The notes: generated by a model not told the origin, from the sequence alone. A stretch of DNA of 64,000 nucleotides from Azospirillum sp. TSO35-2 (GCF_003116095.1 NZ_LGRA01000021.1:853719-917718), one strand, 5' to 3'; shown: positions 45,482-57,925, counted from the first letter of the stretch. Made by a program: numbers and translations.

Positions 45482-46504
45482 ATGGCGCCCGTCATGCTTG
45501 CCCCCTCCCCCATAACCCCGACCGTTGATTTCGAGCGCGACGGTGTGCAGCACGGCTTCCTGCGGCTGCCCTACAGCCGCGACGATTCGGCCTGGGGGTC
45601 GGTGATGATCCCGATCACCGTGGTGCGCAGCGGCACCGGGCCGACCGCTCTGCTGACCGGAGCCAACCACGGCGACGAGTATGAGGGCGCGGTCGCCCTG
45701 TTCGACCTCGCCCAGACGCTGACGGCCGATCAGGTCGCCGGCCGGGTCATCATCGTTCCGGCGATGAATTATCCGGCGTTCCAGGCCGGCACCCGCACCT
45801 CGCCCATCGACAAGGGCAACCTGAACCGCAGCTTCCCCGGCCGCCCGGACGGCACGGTGACGCAGAAGATCGCCGATTACTTCACCCGCGAACTCCTGCC
45901 CTTGGCCGATCTGGTGATGGACATCCATTCCGGCGGCAAGACGCTGGATTTCGTGCCCTTCGCCGCCGCCCACATCCTGCCCGACAAGGACCAGGAGGCG
46001 CGCTGCTTCGCGGCGGTGGCCGCTTTCGCCGCGCCCTATTCCATGCGCATGCTGGAGATCGACGCGGTCGGCATGTACGACACCGCGGCGGAGGAGCAGG
46101 GCAAAACCTTCGTCACCACCGAACTGGGCGGCGGCGGCACCGGCCGGGCGGAGACCATCGCCATCGCCAAGCGCGGCGTCCGCAACGTCCTGCGCCACGC
46201 CGGGATCCTGGCGGACGCGCCGCCGGCAGACGGTCAACCAGCGGAAGCCAGTCGCTGGCTCGACATGCCGTCGGCCGACTGTTTCCGCTTCGCCGAGGAC
46301 AGCGGCCTGATCGAGGCCTGCGTCGATCTGGGCCAGCCGGTGCGGGCGGGCGACCTGCTCGCCCGCATCCACCCCATCGGCCGCACCGGGCTGGCGCCAT
46401 CCGAATACCGGGCGGCGCTGGACGGCATCCTGGCGGCCCGCCATTTCCCCGGCCTCGTCAAGGCCGGCGACTGCATCGCGGTGGTCGGAACGGTCGAACA
46501 CTGA
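45482..46504 (+). CDS. doeB: N-acetyl-L-2,4-diaminobutyrate deacetylase
   Basis: Also named EutE. 340-aa zinc-dependent enzyme of the succinylglutamate desuccinylase/aspartoacylase family. Zinc ligands in GANHGDEYEGAVALF (His and Glu) and the later His of VMDIHSGGKTLDFVP; catalytic Glu region TTELGGGGTGRAE. Removes the acetyl group to release diaminobutyrate for DoeD. Starts 2 bp after doeA, so translation is probably coupled. A small hairpin follows at 46520-46540. Confidence 0.92.
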   Translation: MAPVMLAPSPITPTVDFERDGVQHGFLRLPYSRDDSAWGSVMIPITVVRSGTGPTALLTGANHGDEYEGAVALFDLAQTLTADQVAGRVIIVPAMNYPAFQAGTRTSPIDKGNLNRSFPGRPDGTVTQKIADYFTRELLPLADLVMDIHSGGKTLDFVPFAAAHILPDKDQEARCFAAVAAFAAPYSMRMLEIDAVGMYDTAAEEQGKTFVTTELGGGGTGRAETIAIAKRGVRNVLRHAGILADAPPADGQPAEASRWLDMPSADCFRFAEDSGLIEACVDLGQPVRAGDLLARIHPIGRTGLAPSEYRAALDGILAARHFPGLVKAGDCIAVVGTVEH

Positions 46505-46519
46505 CCGCCGCGTGTTGAA

Positions 46520-46540
46520 CCCGCCTCGGCAGAAGGCGGG
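46520..46540 (+). terminator. Intercistronic hairpin before ehuB
   Basis: CCCGCCT and AGGCGGG form a 7-bp stem with a 7-nt loop in the 135-bp gap between doeB and ehuB. Such a hairpin could attenuate readthrough or protect a processed transcript so that the binding protein is made in excess. No T-tract. Confidence 0.45.
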
Positions 46541-46639
46541 CGTGCTGAAGAACGGTATCGACACCGACGAAACAGGGGCCGGCGCCCCGACGGGAAGGCC
46601 GGCCGGGCAATCACCAGATCACGAAAAGGGACGGCCGAA

Positions 46640-47488
46640 ATGAAACACTCCAAGATCGCCCAAAGGTTCGGCATCGCCGCCGCGGCACTCCTGGCGCTCA
46701 CCGCACCGGCCTTCGCCGCCGATACCCTGGAGACGCTGCGCGAACAGGGGTTCGCCCGCATCGGCATCGCCAACGAGCCGCCCTACACCGCCGTCAAGCC
46801 GGACGGCACCGTATCGGGCGCCGCCCCCGACGTCGCCCGCGCGGTGATGAAGAAGCTGGAGGTCAACGACGTGGTCGCCTCGATCTCCGAATATGGCGCG
46901 ATGATCCCCGGCCTGCAGGCCCGCCGTTTCGACGTCGTCACCGCCGGCCTGTTCATGAAGCCGGAACGCTGCAAGGCCGTCGCCTACTCCGAACCGATCC
47001 TCTGCGATGCGGAATCCTTCGCCCTGAAGAAGGGCAACCCGCTGAAGCTGACCTCCTACGAAGACATCGCCAAGAACCCGAACGCCAAGATCGGCGCCCC
47101 CGGCGGCGGCACCGAGGAGAAGCTGGCGCTGCAGGCCGGCGTGCCGCGCGACCGCGTGATCGTGGTGCCGGATCCGCAGAGCGGCCTGAAGATGCTGCAG
47201 GACGGCCGCATCGACGTCTATTCGCTGCCGGTCCTGTCGATCCATGATCTGGTCGGCAAGGCCAACGACCCGAACATCGAGGTGGTTGCTCCGGTGAAAG
47301 GTGCCCCGGTCTATTGCGACGGCGCCGCCTTCCGCAAACAGGACACCGCCTTGCGCGATGCCTTCGACAAGGTCCTGGCCGAAATGAAGACGTCGGGCGA
47401 GTTCGCCAAGATCATCGAACCCTACGGTTTCTCCGCCGAGGCCGCAAAGCAGACCTCCCGCGAGAAACTCTGCGCCGCGTCCAACTGA
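46640..47488 (+). CDS. ehuB: Ectoine/hydroxyectoine ABC transporter substrate-binding protein EhuB
   Basis: 282-aa periplasmic binding protein with a Sec signal (AAAALLALTAPAFAADTLE). The mature part is a type 3 solute-binding domain (ARIGIANEPPYTAVKPDGTV, LQARRFDVVTAGLFMKPERC, GAPGGGTEEKLALQAGVP). Its position at the end of the operon, after the catabolic genes, is unusual; in several other ectoine clusters ehuB is next to ehuA. Two hairpins follow. Confidence 0.9.
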   Translation: MKHSKIAQRFGIAAAALLALTAPAFAADTLETLREQGFARIGIANEPPYTAVKPDGTVSGAAPDVARAVMKKLEVNDVVASISEYGAMIPGLQARRFDVVTAGLFMKPERCKAVAYSEPILCDAESFALKKGNPLKLTSYEDIAKNPNAKIGAPGGGTEEKLALQAGVPRDRVIVVPDPQSGLKMLQDGRIDVYSLPVLSIHDLVGKANDPNIEVVAPVKGAPVYCDGAAFRKQDTALRDAFDKVLAEMKTSGEFAKIIEPYGFSAEAAKQTSREKLCAASN

Positions 47489-47517
47489 GCGGTCAGGCCG
47501 GCTGAGCGGTCAGGCCG
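47485..47517. repeat. 16-bp direct repeat at the ehuB stop
   Basis: CTGAGCGGTCAGGCCG occurs at 47485-47500 and again at 47502-47517, with one base between. The first copy includes the ehuB stop codon. It may reflect a small tandem duplication. Confidence 0.55.
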
Positions 47518-47614
47518 CTCGTGATCTTGCCCCGGTTCGGTGGCTCTCCGGCACCGTGCGGGGAAGCGGCGAGCGAACTGGCTGCCGGGGCATCGGTGCG
47601 AACATAACTCCACC

Positions 47615-47649
47615 ACCGGCGCTTCGCCCAACGGGGGCGAAGCGCCGGT
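47615..47649. terminator. Strong terminator between ehuB and torA
   Basis: ACCGGCGCTTCGCCC (47615-47629) and its perfect complement (47635-47649) form a 15-bp stem with a 5-nt loop, between two convergent genes and 6 bp from the torA stop. Probably works in both directions. Confidence 0.78.
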
Positions 47650-47655
47650 TGCGGA

Positions 47656-50322
47656 TCACTGCGCGGCGTCCTTGGCGTTCTTCAGCAGGAAGTCCATCAC
47701 GATCTTCTTCTGATCATCGTCCAGGCCGGCGCGCGGGAACATGCTCTGGGTGATGCCCTGCCACTGCTGCTTGGTGAACTGGGCCGGGTCGCGGGGGCCG
47801 TGGCACACGGTGCAGCGCTGGTAGAAGAGCTTCTCGCCCGGCTCCATGTTTGCGGTCGCCTTCTCGGACAGCCCGTACGCGCGGTCGAAGCCGAAGAACT
47901 CCTCCTTCAGCGCCACGTCGCGCTGCAGGACCGCCGGCGGCTCATAGGCCTGGTTCGGCGTCTCCGCGTCCGTGCACTTGCGCAGGAACGCCAGGCAGGT
48001 GTTGGCGGTCGTCGCCTGGTTCAGACCGCTCGACGGCCGGGAACTGGTGATGAAGTTGACCAGCCCGCTGTTGCAGCGCCCCTTGGAGTCCACCTGCGGC
48101 CAGACGCCTTCCTGGATGCTCACCACGCCCTTCATGATCTTGTCGGTGACGACGGCGCCGGCCAGAACCGTTCCGCGCTCGTTGGACAGTTCGACCACGT
48201 CGCCCGAGACGATGCCCCGCTCCCGGGCGTCCTCGGCGGAGATCAGCAGCGGCTCGCGGCCGGCGACCGCATAGCCCTTGCGCAGGACCTCCGCGTTGGC
48301 CATCTGCGAGTGCAGCCGCATGAAGGGGTGCGGGCTGACCACATGCACCTGTCCCGGCTTGGCGTTGCCCAGGAACTCACCGGGCTCCAGATAGGTCGGC
48401 ATGGGCGGGCAGTCCGGCAGCTTGAACGCGGCCACCGCCTCGCAATACATCTCGATCTTGCCGGATTTGGTGTGCAGCGGATTCTTGACGGGATCCTTGC
48501 GGAAGTCGCCGTGCCGCACCCAGGCGTGCGCCTCCTTCGGCACCGGGACCTCGGCGATGCCCTTCTCCCAGAACTCGTCGAAGGGAATGGGCGCCGCGCT
48601 CTTCTCGTAGGCCGCCTTGATGATCTCCATCACGGTCAGGCCTTCCGTGTATTGTTGCTCGACCCCGAAGCGCTCCGCCAGGCGCCGGAAGATCTCAAAG
48701 TCGTCGAGGCTCTCGCCCAGCGGCTCGATGACCCTCTTCATGGCGAAAATCTTGTCGTTGCTGTAGGTGCCGGCGGAGGAGACGTCGTCGCGCTCGACCG
48801 TCGTGGTCGCGGGCAGCACGATGTCCGCCCAGCGCGAGGAGGCGCACCACCAGGGGTCCTGGACGACGACCGTCTTGACGGTCTGCAGCGCGCGGATCAG
48901 CTCGTTGGTGTTCTGCTGGTGCGACATGACGTTGTTGCCGGCGTTGTAGACCAGGTCGATCTTGGCCGGGTAGGTGTAGGTGGTGCCGTTGTAGGTGAAC
49001 GCCTTGCCGGGGTTGAGCAGCATCTCGCTGATCCGCGACGCCGGGCAGATCTTCTTGATGGCGTTGCGGCCCTGCCCCAGGCCGGCGGGCATTGCCGCGC
49101 CGGACTGCGGCATGCCGCCGCACCCGTAGTGCCAGCTGAAGCCGACCCCCTGCCCCGGCAGCCCGATCTTGCCCGTCATGCAGGCGAAGTTGATGATGGC
49201 CCAATGGGTCATCTCGCCGTGGTGGGCGCGCTGCAGCGCCCAGGCGCCGGCGATCTCGGTGCGCTTGGTGGCCAAGAGTTCGGCCAGTTCGCGGATCTTC
49301 TCGGCCGGGATGCCGGTGATCGCCGCCGCCCATTCCGGCGTCTTGACGACCCCGTCCGGTCCCTTGCCTTCCAGATGCTGGATGAAGCGGTCCGCGCCCA
49401 CCGTGTGGGTCTTCAGGAAATCCTTGTCGTGCTTTCCCGTCTTGTAGACATGATAGCTCATGGCCAGGAACAGCGCGGTGTCGGTGTTCGGGATGATCTT
49501 CACCCACTCCGAGCCCAGTGCATCATCGGTCGGCGTGACCTGCGGGTTGATGGAGATGAACTTGACGCCGGCTTTCTTGATCTCCATCCAACGCGGGTAC
49601 ATCTGGTGATCGCACACCGTGTACTCGATGCGGTTGTTCTTGAACGGATCGCAGCCGACGAACACGAAGACCTCGGTGTTGTCGCGGATCTGTTCCCAGG
49701 AGGTCTGCGCCGAGTAGACCTCCATGTCGCCGATGACGAAGGGCAGCAGGATCTGCGAGGCGCCGGCCGAGTAGTCGCCCGTCGTCACCGAACAGCCGCC
49801 GATGATGTTGAAGAAGCGCCCCTGCAACGCGTTCGGCCGGAAGATGCCGGCGTGCGACCAGCCGCCGTACGACGAGCTGAAGATCCCCTCGTTGCCATAC
49901 TGGTCGATGGTGTCGAGGATGGCCTTGGAGGTCAGGCCCAGGGCCACGTCCCAGGGGACGCGGACAAAGGGCTCCTTGCCCCGCAGCTCCGGCTTGGTAC
50001 CGGTGCCGTTCTCGACGCCTTCCAGGTACGACTTGCGCACCATCGGGTAGAGGACGCGCGTCTTGTCGTAGGTGCGCGCGATGATGCCCTCGGTGAGCAT
50101 CGGAGTCGGCATCGCATCGTACGCCTCGGCGAGCGGGCGCACGGCGGTCATCCGGCCATGCTGGACGACGGCGTGGAAGGCGCCGTAGTGCGTCGCGTGC
50201 GGGATCGTCGTCGGAACGCTGCCGGCAACGGCCTTCGCCGCCGAGGACACGCCGCCAGGGATCAGCGCGCCAGCGGCAACGCCGGACGACAGCGAGAGGA
50301 AGAAGCGCCGGGACAGGTTCAT
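47656..50322 (-). CDS. torA: Trimethylamine-N-oxide reductase TorA with fused C-terminal cytochrome c domain
   Basis: 888-aa periplasmic molybdoenzyme of the DMSO reductase family that reduces TMAO. Tat signal SRRFFLSLSSGVAAGALIPG. Molybdenum-ligand region SSYGGWSHAGIF, molybdopterin contacts CSVTTGDYSAGAS and VYNAGNNVMSHQQNTNELI. After the molybdopterin-binding C-terminal domain a roughly 65-residue extension carries a c-type haem site, CTVCHG at residues 837-842, preceded by GEKLFYQR, like the single-haem C-terminal domain of TorC/TorY. E. coli TorA (848 aa) has no such part. Start at ATG 50322 with GAGG 6 bp upstream. No torC or torD is present in the window, so the fusion may substitute for part of TorC. 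Confidence 0.9.
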   Translation of the reverse strand: MNLSRRFFLSLSSGVAAGALIPGGVSSAAKAVAGSVPTTIPHATHYGAFHAVVQHGRMTAVRPLAEAYDAMPTPMLTEGIIARTYDKTRVLYPMVRKSYLEGVENGTGTKPELRGKEPFVRVPWDVALGLTSKAILDTIDQYGNEGIFSSSYGGWSHAGIFRPNALQGRFFNIIGGCSVTTGDYSAGASQILLPFVIGDMEVYSAQTSWEQIRDNTEVFVFVGCDPFKNNRIEYTVCDHQMYPRWMEIKKAGVKFISINPQVTPTDDALGSEWVKIIPNTDTALFLAMSYHVYKTGKHDKDFLKTHTVGADRFIQHLEGKGPDGVVKTPEWAAAITGIPAEKIRELAELLATKRTEIAGAWALQRAHHGEMTHWAIINFACMTGKIGLPGQGVGFSWHYGCGGMPQSGAAMPAGLGQGRNAIKKICPASRISEMLLNPGKAFTYNGTTYTYPAKIDLVYNAGNNVMSHQQNTNELIRALQTVKTVVVQDPWWCASSRWADIVLPATTTVERDDVSSAGTYSNDKIFAMKRVIEPLGESLDDFEIFRRLAERFGVEQQYTEGLTVMEIIKAAYEKSAAPIPFDEFWEKGIAEVPVPKEAHAWVRHGDFRKDPVKNPLHTKSGKIEMYCEAVAAFKLPDCPPMPTYLEPGEFLGNAKPGQVHVVSPHPFMRLHSQMANAEVLRKGYAVAGREPLLISAEDARERGIVSGDVVELSNERGTVLAGAVVTDKIMKGVVSIQEGVWPQVDSKGRCNSGLVNFITSSRPSSGLNQATTANTCLAFLRKCTDAETPNQAYEPPAVLQRDVALKEEFFGFDRAYGLSEKATANMEPGEKLFYQRCTVCHGPRDPAQFTKQQWQGITQSMFPRAGLDDDQKKIVMDFLLKNAKDAAQ

Positions 50323-50430
50323 GATAGGCCTCGCGATGAGGATCGGCGCGCTGGAGCGCGGTCGAACGGTTCTGCGTCTGGGGCCAAGCACCTTGCCGAA
50401 GCCCCCTTTCCCAATCAGGATACTGCGGCG

Positions 50431-51600
50431 ATGCGAACGAGATTCCGGGCGGGCATGTCCAGGACGAAAGAAATTGTAAGCGTTTGTAACGGGCGCCGGG
50501 CGTCGGCGGCGCTTGCTGCTGCGCTCGTCCTCGCGGTGTCCGGCGTTCCCCTGGCCGCCGCGGAAACCTGGCGCCTGGAGACCTGGGAGCGGATGCTCGA
50601 CTACACCTCGCCCTCCCACCCGCTGGACTACCAGCCGCTCGACGCGGCGGCGCGGCCATGGCGGCTGTGCGCGCTGTATCCGCACCTCAAGGACTCGTAC
50701 TGGCTCAGCGTGAACGCCGGCATGGTCGAGCAGGCGCGCCGGCTCGGCGTCGCGCTGACGGTGAAGGAGGCCGGCGGTTATGGCCATGCCGAGGGCCAGC
50801 GCGAGCAGTTGAAGGAGTGCGCCGACGGGCGGGCCGACGCGATCATCCTGGGCTCGGTCAGCGCCGACCTGCAGACCCCTGCGGTGGTCGAGGTCGGGCG
50901 CCACATCCCGGTTCTGGCGACCGTGAACCAGGTGCGGCCGGAGGGCATTGTCGCGATGGCCGGCGTGGATTGGTACCGCATGGGGTATCTGACCGGCCGT
51001 TTCCTGGCCGAGCGTCACCCGAAGGGCTCGCCCAGGGTCCGGATCGCGCTGTTTCCGGGACCGAAGAGTGACGGCGGTTCAGACAGCAAGATGCGGGGCC
51101 TCACCGACGCGCTCGGCGATGCGGCGGTGGAGATCGCCGTCGTGCGCCATGGCGACACCGGCAAGCTGGTGCAGCTTTCGCTGATCGAGGAGGTGCTGGA
51201 GGCGGATCCCGCGATCGACTACATCGTCGGCGCCGGTGTCGCCGCCGAGGCGGCGGTGGGGGCGCTGCGCGCCCGCGGCCTGCAGGAGCGGATTCACGTC
51301 GTGGCCGACTATTTCACGCACGGCGTCTATCGCGGCATCAAGCGCGGGCACATCCTCGCGGCGCCAACCGATCAGCCGCTCCTCCAGGGGCGCATCTCCA
51401 TCGACCAGGCGGTGCGGGTGCTGGAGGGCCGCCCGGTGCCGTCGCATGTCGGACCCGAGGTGATCCTGGTCACCCGGGACACCGTCGACGGCATCGACCT
51501 GGCCGCCTCCTTGTCGCCGCCCGACTTCAAGCCGACCTTCGGCGTCCCGGCGCCGGGCGGCGCCGCGGACGGAACGGCCGATGACCACAAACCACACTGA
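50431..51600 (+). CDS. torT: TMAO-sensing periplasmic protein TorT
   Basis: 389-aa type I periplasmic-binding-fold protein with a signal peptide (ALAAALVLAVSGVPLAAAE). Features resemble TorT: ALYPHLKDSYWLSVNAGMVE near residue 80, GSVSADLQTPAVVEVGRH, GVDWYRMGYLTGRFLAER, VVADYFTHGVYRGIKRGHIL, APTDQPLLQGRISIDQAV. In E. coli TorT with TMAO activates the TorS sensor. Divergent from torA by 108 bp; start at ATG 50431 (AGGA 10 bp upstream), with an alternative ATG at 50455. Followed by torR 23 bp on. Confidence 0.88.
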   Translation: MRTRFRAGMSRTKEIVSVCNGRRASAALAAALVLAVSGVPLAAAETWRLETWERMLDYTSPSHPLDYQPLDAAARPWRLCALYPHLKDSYWLSVNAGMVEQARRLGVALTVKEAGGYGHAEGQREQLKECADGRADAIILGSVSADLQTPAVVEVGRHIPVLATVNQVRPEGIVAMAGVDWYRMGYLTGRFLAERHPKGSPRVRIALFPGPKSDGGSDSKMRGLTDALGDAAVEIAVVRHGDTGKLVQLSLIEEVLEADPAIDYIVGAGVAAEAAVGALRARGLQERIHVVADYFTHGVYRGIKRGHILAAPTDQPLLQGRISIDQAVRVLEGRPVPSHVGPEVILVTRDTVDGIDLAASLSPPDFKPTFGVPAPGGAADGTADDHKPH

Positions 51601-51623
51601 CGCTTTCGAAGGGTGATGCCGCC

Positions 51624-52332
51624 ATGAAGCCACCGGGCCATCCCGTCCGCCTGCTGGTCGTCGAGGACGAGGCCGTCTCGCGCGAGAAGCTGGCCGGCTA
51701 TCTGGCGACCGAAGGGTTCGACGTCCTCACCGCGGAGGACGGCAACGCCATGCGCAAGCTGATGCGCGACTACGCCGTCGACCTGGTGCTCCTCGACATC
51801 AACCTGCCCGGAGAGAGCGGATTGACGCTGGCGCGCGAACTGCGCGCCAGGTCGGACATCGGCATCATCCTGGTGACCGGGCGGGCCGACGAGGTGGACC
51901 GCATCGTCGGCCTGGAGATCGGTGCCGACGACTACGTCACCAAGCCCTACAACATGCGCGAGCTGCTGGTGCGGGTGCGCAACCTCCTGCGCCGGACCGC
52001 GGGCGTGGCGCGCCCGGCCGCCGAGGCGTCGGTGTTCCGCTTCGAGGGCTGGAGCTTCGCCCCCGAACGGCGGCGCCTGGAAGCGCCCAGCGGCGAGCTG
52101 GTCAAGCTGACGCGCGCCGAGTACGAGCTGCTGTCGGCGCTGGTCAGCCGACCGGGAGTGGTGCTCAACCGCGACCATCTGATGGACCAGATCAACCACC
52201 GGATCTGGGCGCCCAACGACCGCTCGATCGACGTCCTCGTCGGCCGCCTGCGGCGCAAGCTCGAACCCGATCCGCGCAACCCGACGATCATCGTGACGGC
52301 GCACGGCGAGGGCTACGTCTTCACTGCCGAAG

Positions 52333-52349
<17 letters not shown>
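51624..52349 (+). CDS. torR: TMAO response regulator TorR (OmpR family)
   Basis: 241 aa. Receiver domain with acidic pocket VVEDE, phospho-acceptor Asp58 in LVLLDINLPGESG and Lys in YVTKPYNMRELL; C-terminal winged helix with DRSIDVLVGRLRRKLEPDPR. Activates torA transcription in the known system. Begins 23 bp after torT with GAAGGG, and its last 17 bp overlap the 3' end of torS on the other strand. By-eye search of the torA-torT intergenic region gave no clear E. coli-style tor boxes. Confidence 0.92.
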
Positions 52350-55260
<2,911 letters not shown>

Positions 55261-55781
55261 GCAGCGCTTCCGCCTGTCCCGGGGGTGGCGTGCGATCCAC
55301 CGATGTCGTGCCGCCACGACCAGGCGATGACGGCTGAGCACCCATGGTTTATGGCCTTTGTTCTCGCGCGTGGCAAAGGGAGTGGAGCGGAGGGCGCGAA
55401 ACACCCCCGGGCCGCTGAACAGGCGGCGCTCTGGCGCGGCGCCCTGATGGCCCAACGCTCGCGGACACGGAGCCCCGCAGGATCGCCCTGTCGAGCGTGG
55501 ACGTGGCGACCGCCTTGTTCGGACGCCGGTTCCCGGCTCAAAGACACCCGCGCGGGTCGAGCGGCATCAGCTCGCTCGCTCCATGTCGGCCATTCGGGTG
55601 GCCTCAGGCACGCGGTGACACAGCACATATAGGACGCCAGCGGGACAGGCTCATCGTCGACCACGACCTGATCGACGATGAGTCCAGCCGGCATCCGGGA
55701 AAGCGGATGGGCCCGCGCACGGCCCTGCCGTCCAACGATGATGTTGACGGCCTGGGCCATGCCGACAGGCGCGCGCTACCA
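55261..55781. other. 520-bp gap without a convincing gene
   Basis: Lies between torS (start at 55260) and a small membrane protein gene. Several frames are open in this GC-rich DNA, but none has a recognised motif or a good start. It should include the torS promoter. Confidence 0.35.
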
Positions 55782-56003
55782 TCACATGCGCATCATGCGG
55801 AAGATGGCGATGAACATCACGACGACGCCCACTTCAGCCGCTGTGGCCAGCCAAGCGGGGTGGAACACAATCCCCAACGGCATGATCAGCAAAAGGGCGA
55901 GGGCCGGAAATACGATGTAGGGCGAGTCGAGCCGGCGGGAATTCGTCTCCGCGTCGGAAATCTCTGCGTCAAGCAACGACGGATTTGCCAAGTGCATGGA
56001 CAT
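55782..56003 (-). CDS. Small two-helix membrane protein
   Basis: 73-aa frame: a polar N-terminus (MSMHLANPSLLDAEISDAET) then two hydrophobic segments, YIVFPALALLLIMPLGIVF and LATAAEVGVVVMFIAIF, with a short turn and a basic tail. No known family. GAGG lies 11 bp before the chosen ATG. The clear hydrophobic pattern supports a real gene. It could be a membrane-anchored partner, but nothing links it to a neighbour. Confidence 0.5.
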   Translation of the reverse strand: MSMHLANPSLLDAEISDAETNSRRLDSPYIVFPALALLLIMPLGIVFHPAWLATAAEVGVVVMFIAIFRMMRM

Positions 56004-56362
56004 AAGATCACAGTCCTCATTCTTAAGGATGACGCAACGACCGTCGTTGATCGGCGTAAGGGGGGCAGCAGGACTTCGACGCCAAGGATACCGGACGTCC
56101 CACAAGGAACCGGGCGTCGGGATGACTGCAGGACACAAGCGCCAGAATCAGCGGCGAGCCCTGTTTGCCATCATCGTTTCCGCACAGCACCCTGCTCTTG
56201 CGGAGCCAATACTAGGCAGCCACACCCATCGGCAAAAGCGAAATAAACCGATGGTATCCATCGGATTTCTTCAATTGGGTGGGCGCCTGATGCCGATCCG
56301 CTCCCAGGATCGGCCACCGGACACCCTGGACTGGGGGGCAAGCGGATCGCCGGTATGGACGG
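56004..56362. other. 359-bp gap, no gene seen
   Basis: Between the small membrane protein gene and the 3' end of the LysR gene (both minus strand). Less GC-rich than average; a possible promoter for the small gene lies here, but I see no definite elements. Confidence 0.3.
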
Positions 56363-57229
56363 TCAGTCGGCGCCCGCGCCGGCCCCCGAAGGGAGACCCA
56401 GGATGGCCTTCAATCCGGTGAGCGCCGGGTCGATGATGGTGGCATCGGCGTCGGTTGGATAGGCGGCGTAGATGGGCAGGCTCATGGCGCGGGCGTTCGG
56501 CAGAATTTCCCCCTTGCCGGCGTCGATCAGGGGCTGGACGAGTTGCCGGGGAAAATGCCCCGTGCCACCACATTGTTTCACATAGTCAAGCCCGAGTGTC
56601 CCGACGCCGATCGACACCGGAGCCGATTGCACATCCGGATGGTGGAGACTCACGTTGCGCCGGAAGTCGTCACCCCAATCAATATGGACATAATGCTCCT
56701 CCGCATGGTCCTCGACCGCGGGCATCCGGAAAAGAACAAGCTCTTCCTCAAGAAGCAAACGTATGGATAAGCCCGGCAGGGCGCGCGGCGAATAGAGGAC
56801 GGCAACATCGAGCGTTCCATCCTGGAGGCCTTGAAGCAACCCGCTCGGCAAACCGACGTCGCAGCGCAACGCGATCTCGTTGGCGTTGCGTCGCATCCAG
56901 GGGATCCAGCGGTGCAGCAGGCGATTCCACAAACCCGCCTCGCTGCCGATGCGCAGAAGCGCCTTGTGGCCGGCGGGCAATGTCGCTTCCTGACGGGCCT
57001 GCTCCCACAGGCGAAGTATTGCGACGGCATGGCGTTGGAAGCGCAAACCCGCGCTGGTCAGCGTGGCGCCGGTCTTGTTGCGCACGAACAGCCGACAGCC
57101 AAGTTGCCGTTCCAGCTGCTGAATGCGCGTGCTGACCGTCGACTGTGTCACATGCAGCCGGTCGGCGGCCGCCATGAAACTTCCCGCCGCTGTGACCTCC
57201 AGAAAGGTCCGCGCCATCTCCGTATCCAT
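56363..57229 (-). CDS. LysR-family transcriptional regulator
   Basis: 288 aa. HTH at the N-terminus MDTEMARTFLEVTAAGSFMA then ADRLHVTQSTVSTRIQQLE, wing LFVRNKTGATLTSAG. The effector domain has LRIGSEAGLWNRLLHRWIPW and VAVLYSPRALPGL. Target not evident: the divergent plus-strand gene is a cytochrome c 310 bp away. The inter-gene gap (57230-57538) holds no other gene. Confidence 0.88.
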   Translation of the reverse strand: MDTEMARTFLEVTAAGSFMAAADRLHVTQSTVSTRIQQLERQLGCRLFVRNKTGATLTSAGLRFQRHAVAILRLWEQARQEATLPAGHKALLRIGSEAGLWNRLLHRWIPWMRRNANEIALRCDVGLPSGLLQGLQDGTLDVAVLYSPRALPGLSIRLLLEEELVLFRMPAVEDHAEEHYVHIDWGDDFRRNVSLHHPDVQSAPVSIGVGTLGLDYVKQCGGTGHFPRQLVQPLIDAGKGEILPNARAMSLPIYAAYPTDADATIIDPALTGLKAILGLPSGAGAGAD

Positions 57230-57538
57230 GACACCTCACGTGAATGCCGGCCCATCCGCAGCCGGTCGCCTTCAGCCTTCGAGGTCCAGACGTAAGGCAT
57301 CGCTGGTGGGATCGCGACAGGACAGTATGAGACGATTCGTCGCACTCACCGGCTGCAACCACGACGGCCGAGATCACCGCAGAGACGAAATGATATCGGA
57401 AAAGGCGATGACGACCATCGGTTAAATTCGCTTTCTGCTTCTTTCTGCCGCCAGTAGCCTCCGCTGTGCCAGCCCGGACGGAAGCCGGCCGACCGCGCCG
57501 TACATCCGGGGGCAACGTTGAGAAAGGGGAGTTCCGCT

Positions 57539-57925
57539 GTGTCAGTCATGCGCAATGTTCTGTTGGCGTCCGTCATTCTGATTTCCGGTGGGACCATCGC
57601 CGCGCAGGCCGCGGAGGGCGATGCGGCGGCGGGCAAGGCGGTGTTCAACACCTGCAAGGCTTGCCACACCATCGAGGCCGGCGGCCCTAACCGTGTCGGT
57701 CCAAACCTGCATGGGATCGTTGGCAGGAAGGCGGGCACCGCCAACGGCTTCACCTATTCCCCGGCGGTGAAGGACGCCGGGTATGTGTGGGACGAGCAGA
57801 AGCTCGATGTCTATTTGAAGGACCCCAAGGCGGCCCTTCCCGGCAACAAGATGGCTTTTGCCGGCCTCAAGGACGACGCCAAGCGTGCGGATCTCATCGC
57901 CTATCTGAAGAGCGAGTCGCAGTGA
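57539..57925 (+). CDS. Class I cytochrome c (c2/c-552 type)
   Basis: 128-aa periplasmic electron carrier. Signal peptide RNVLLASVILISGGTIAAQA. Haem site CKACHTIEAGGPNRVGPNL; the sixth ligand Met is in GNKMAFAGLKDDAKRADLI near the C-terminus. The mature part of about 104 residues matches the small class I size. The GTG at 57539 is preferred since AAAGGGGAG lies 7 bp upstream; an in-frame ATG at 57548 is the alternative. It could shuttle electrons to an oxidase or a Mo hydroxylase; the partner is not known. Confidence 0.9.
   Translation: MSVMRNVLLASVILISGGTIAAQAAEGDAAAGKAVFNTCKACHTIEAGGPNRVGPNLHGIVGRKAGTANGFTYSPAVKDAGYVWDEQKLDVYLKDPKAALPGNKMAFAGLKDDAKRADLIAYLKSESQ

Noticed and set aside
50323..50430. 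E. coli-type tor boxes between torA and torT
   Set aside because: The decamer seen in E. coli is not recognisable here; TorR sites may differ in this lineage.
47800..51600. A 1266-codon plus-strand frame
   Set aside because: Most of it is antisense to torA; only its last part, from 50431, is a real gene (torT).
55261..55781. Possible gene between torS and the small membrane protein gene
   Set aside because: Open frames on both strands lack motifs, plausible starts and hydrophobic pattern.
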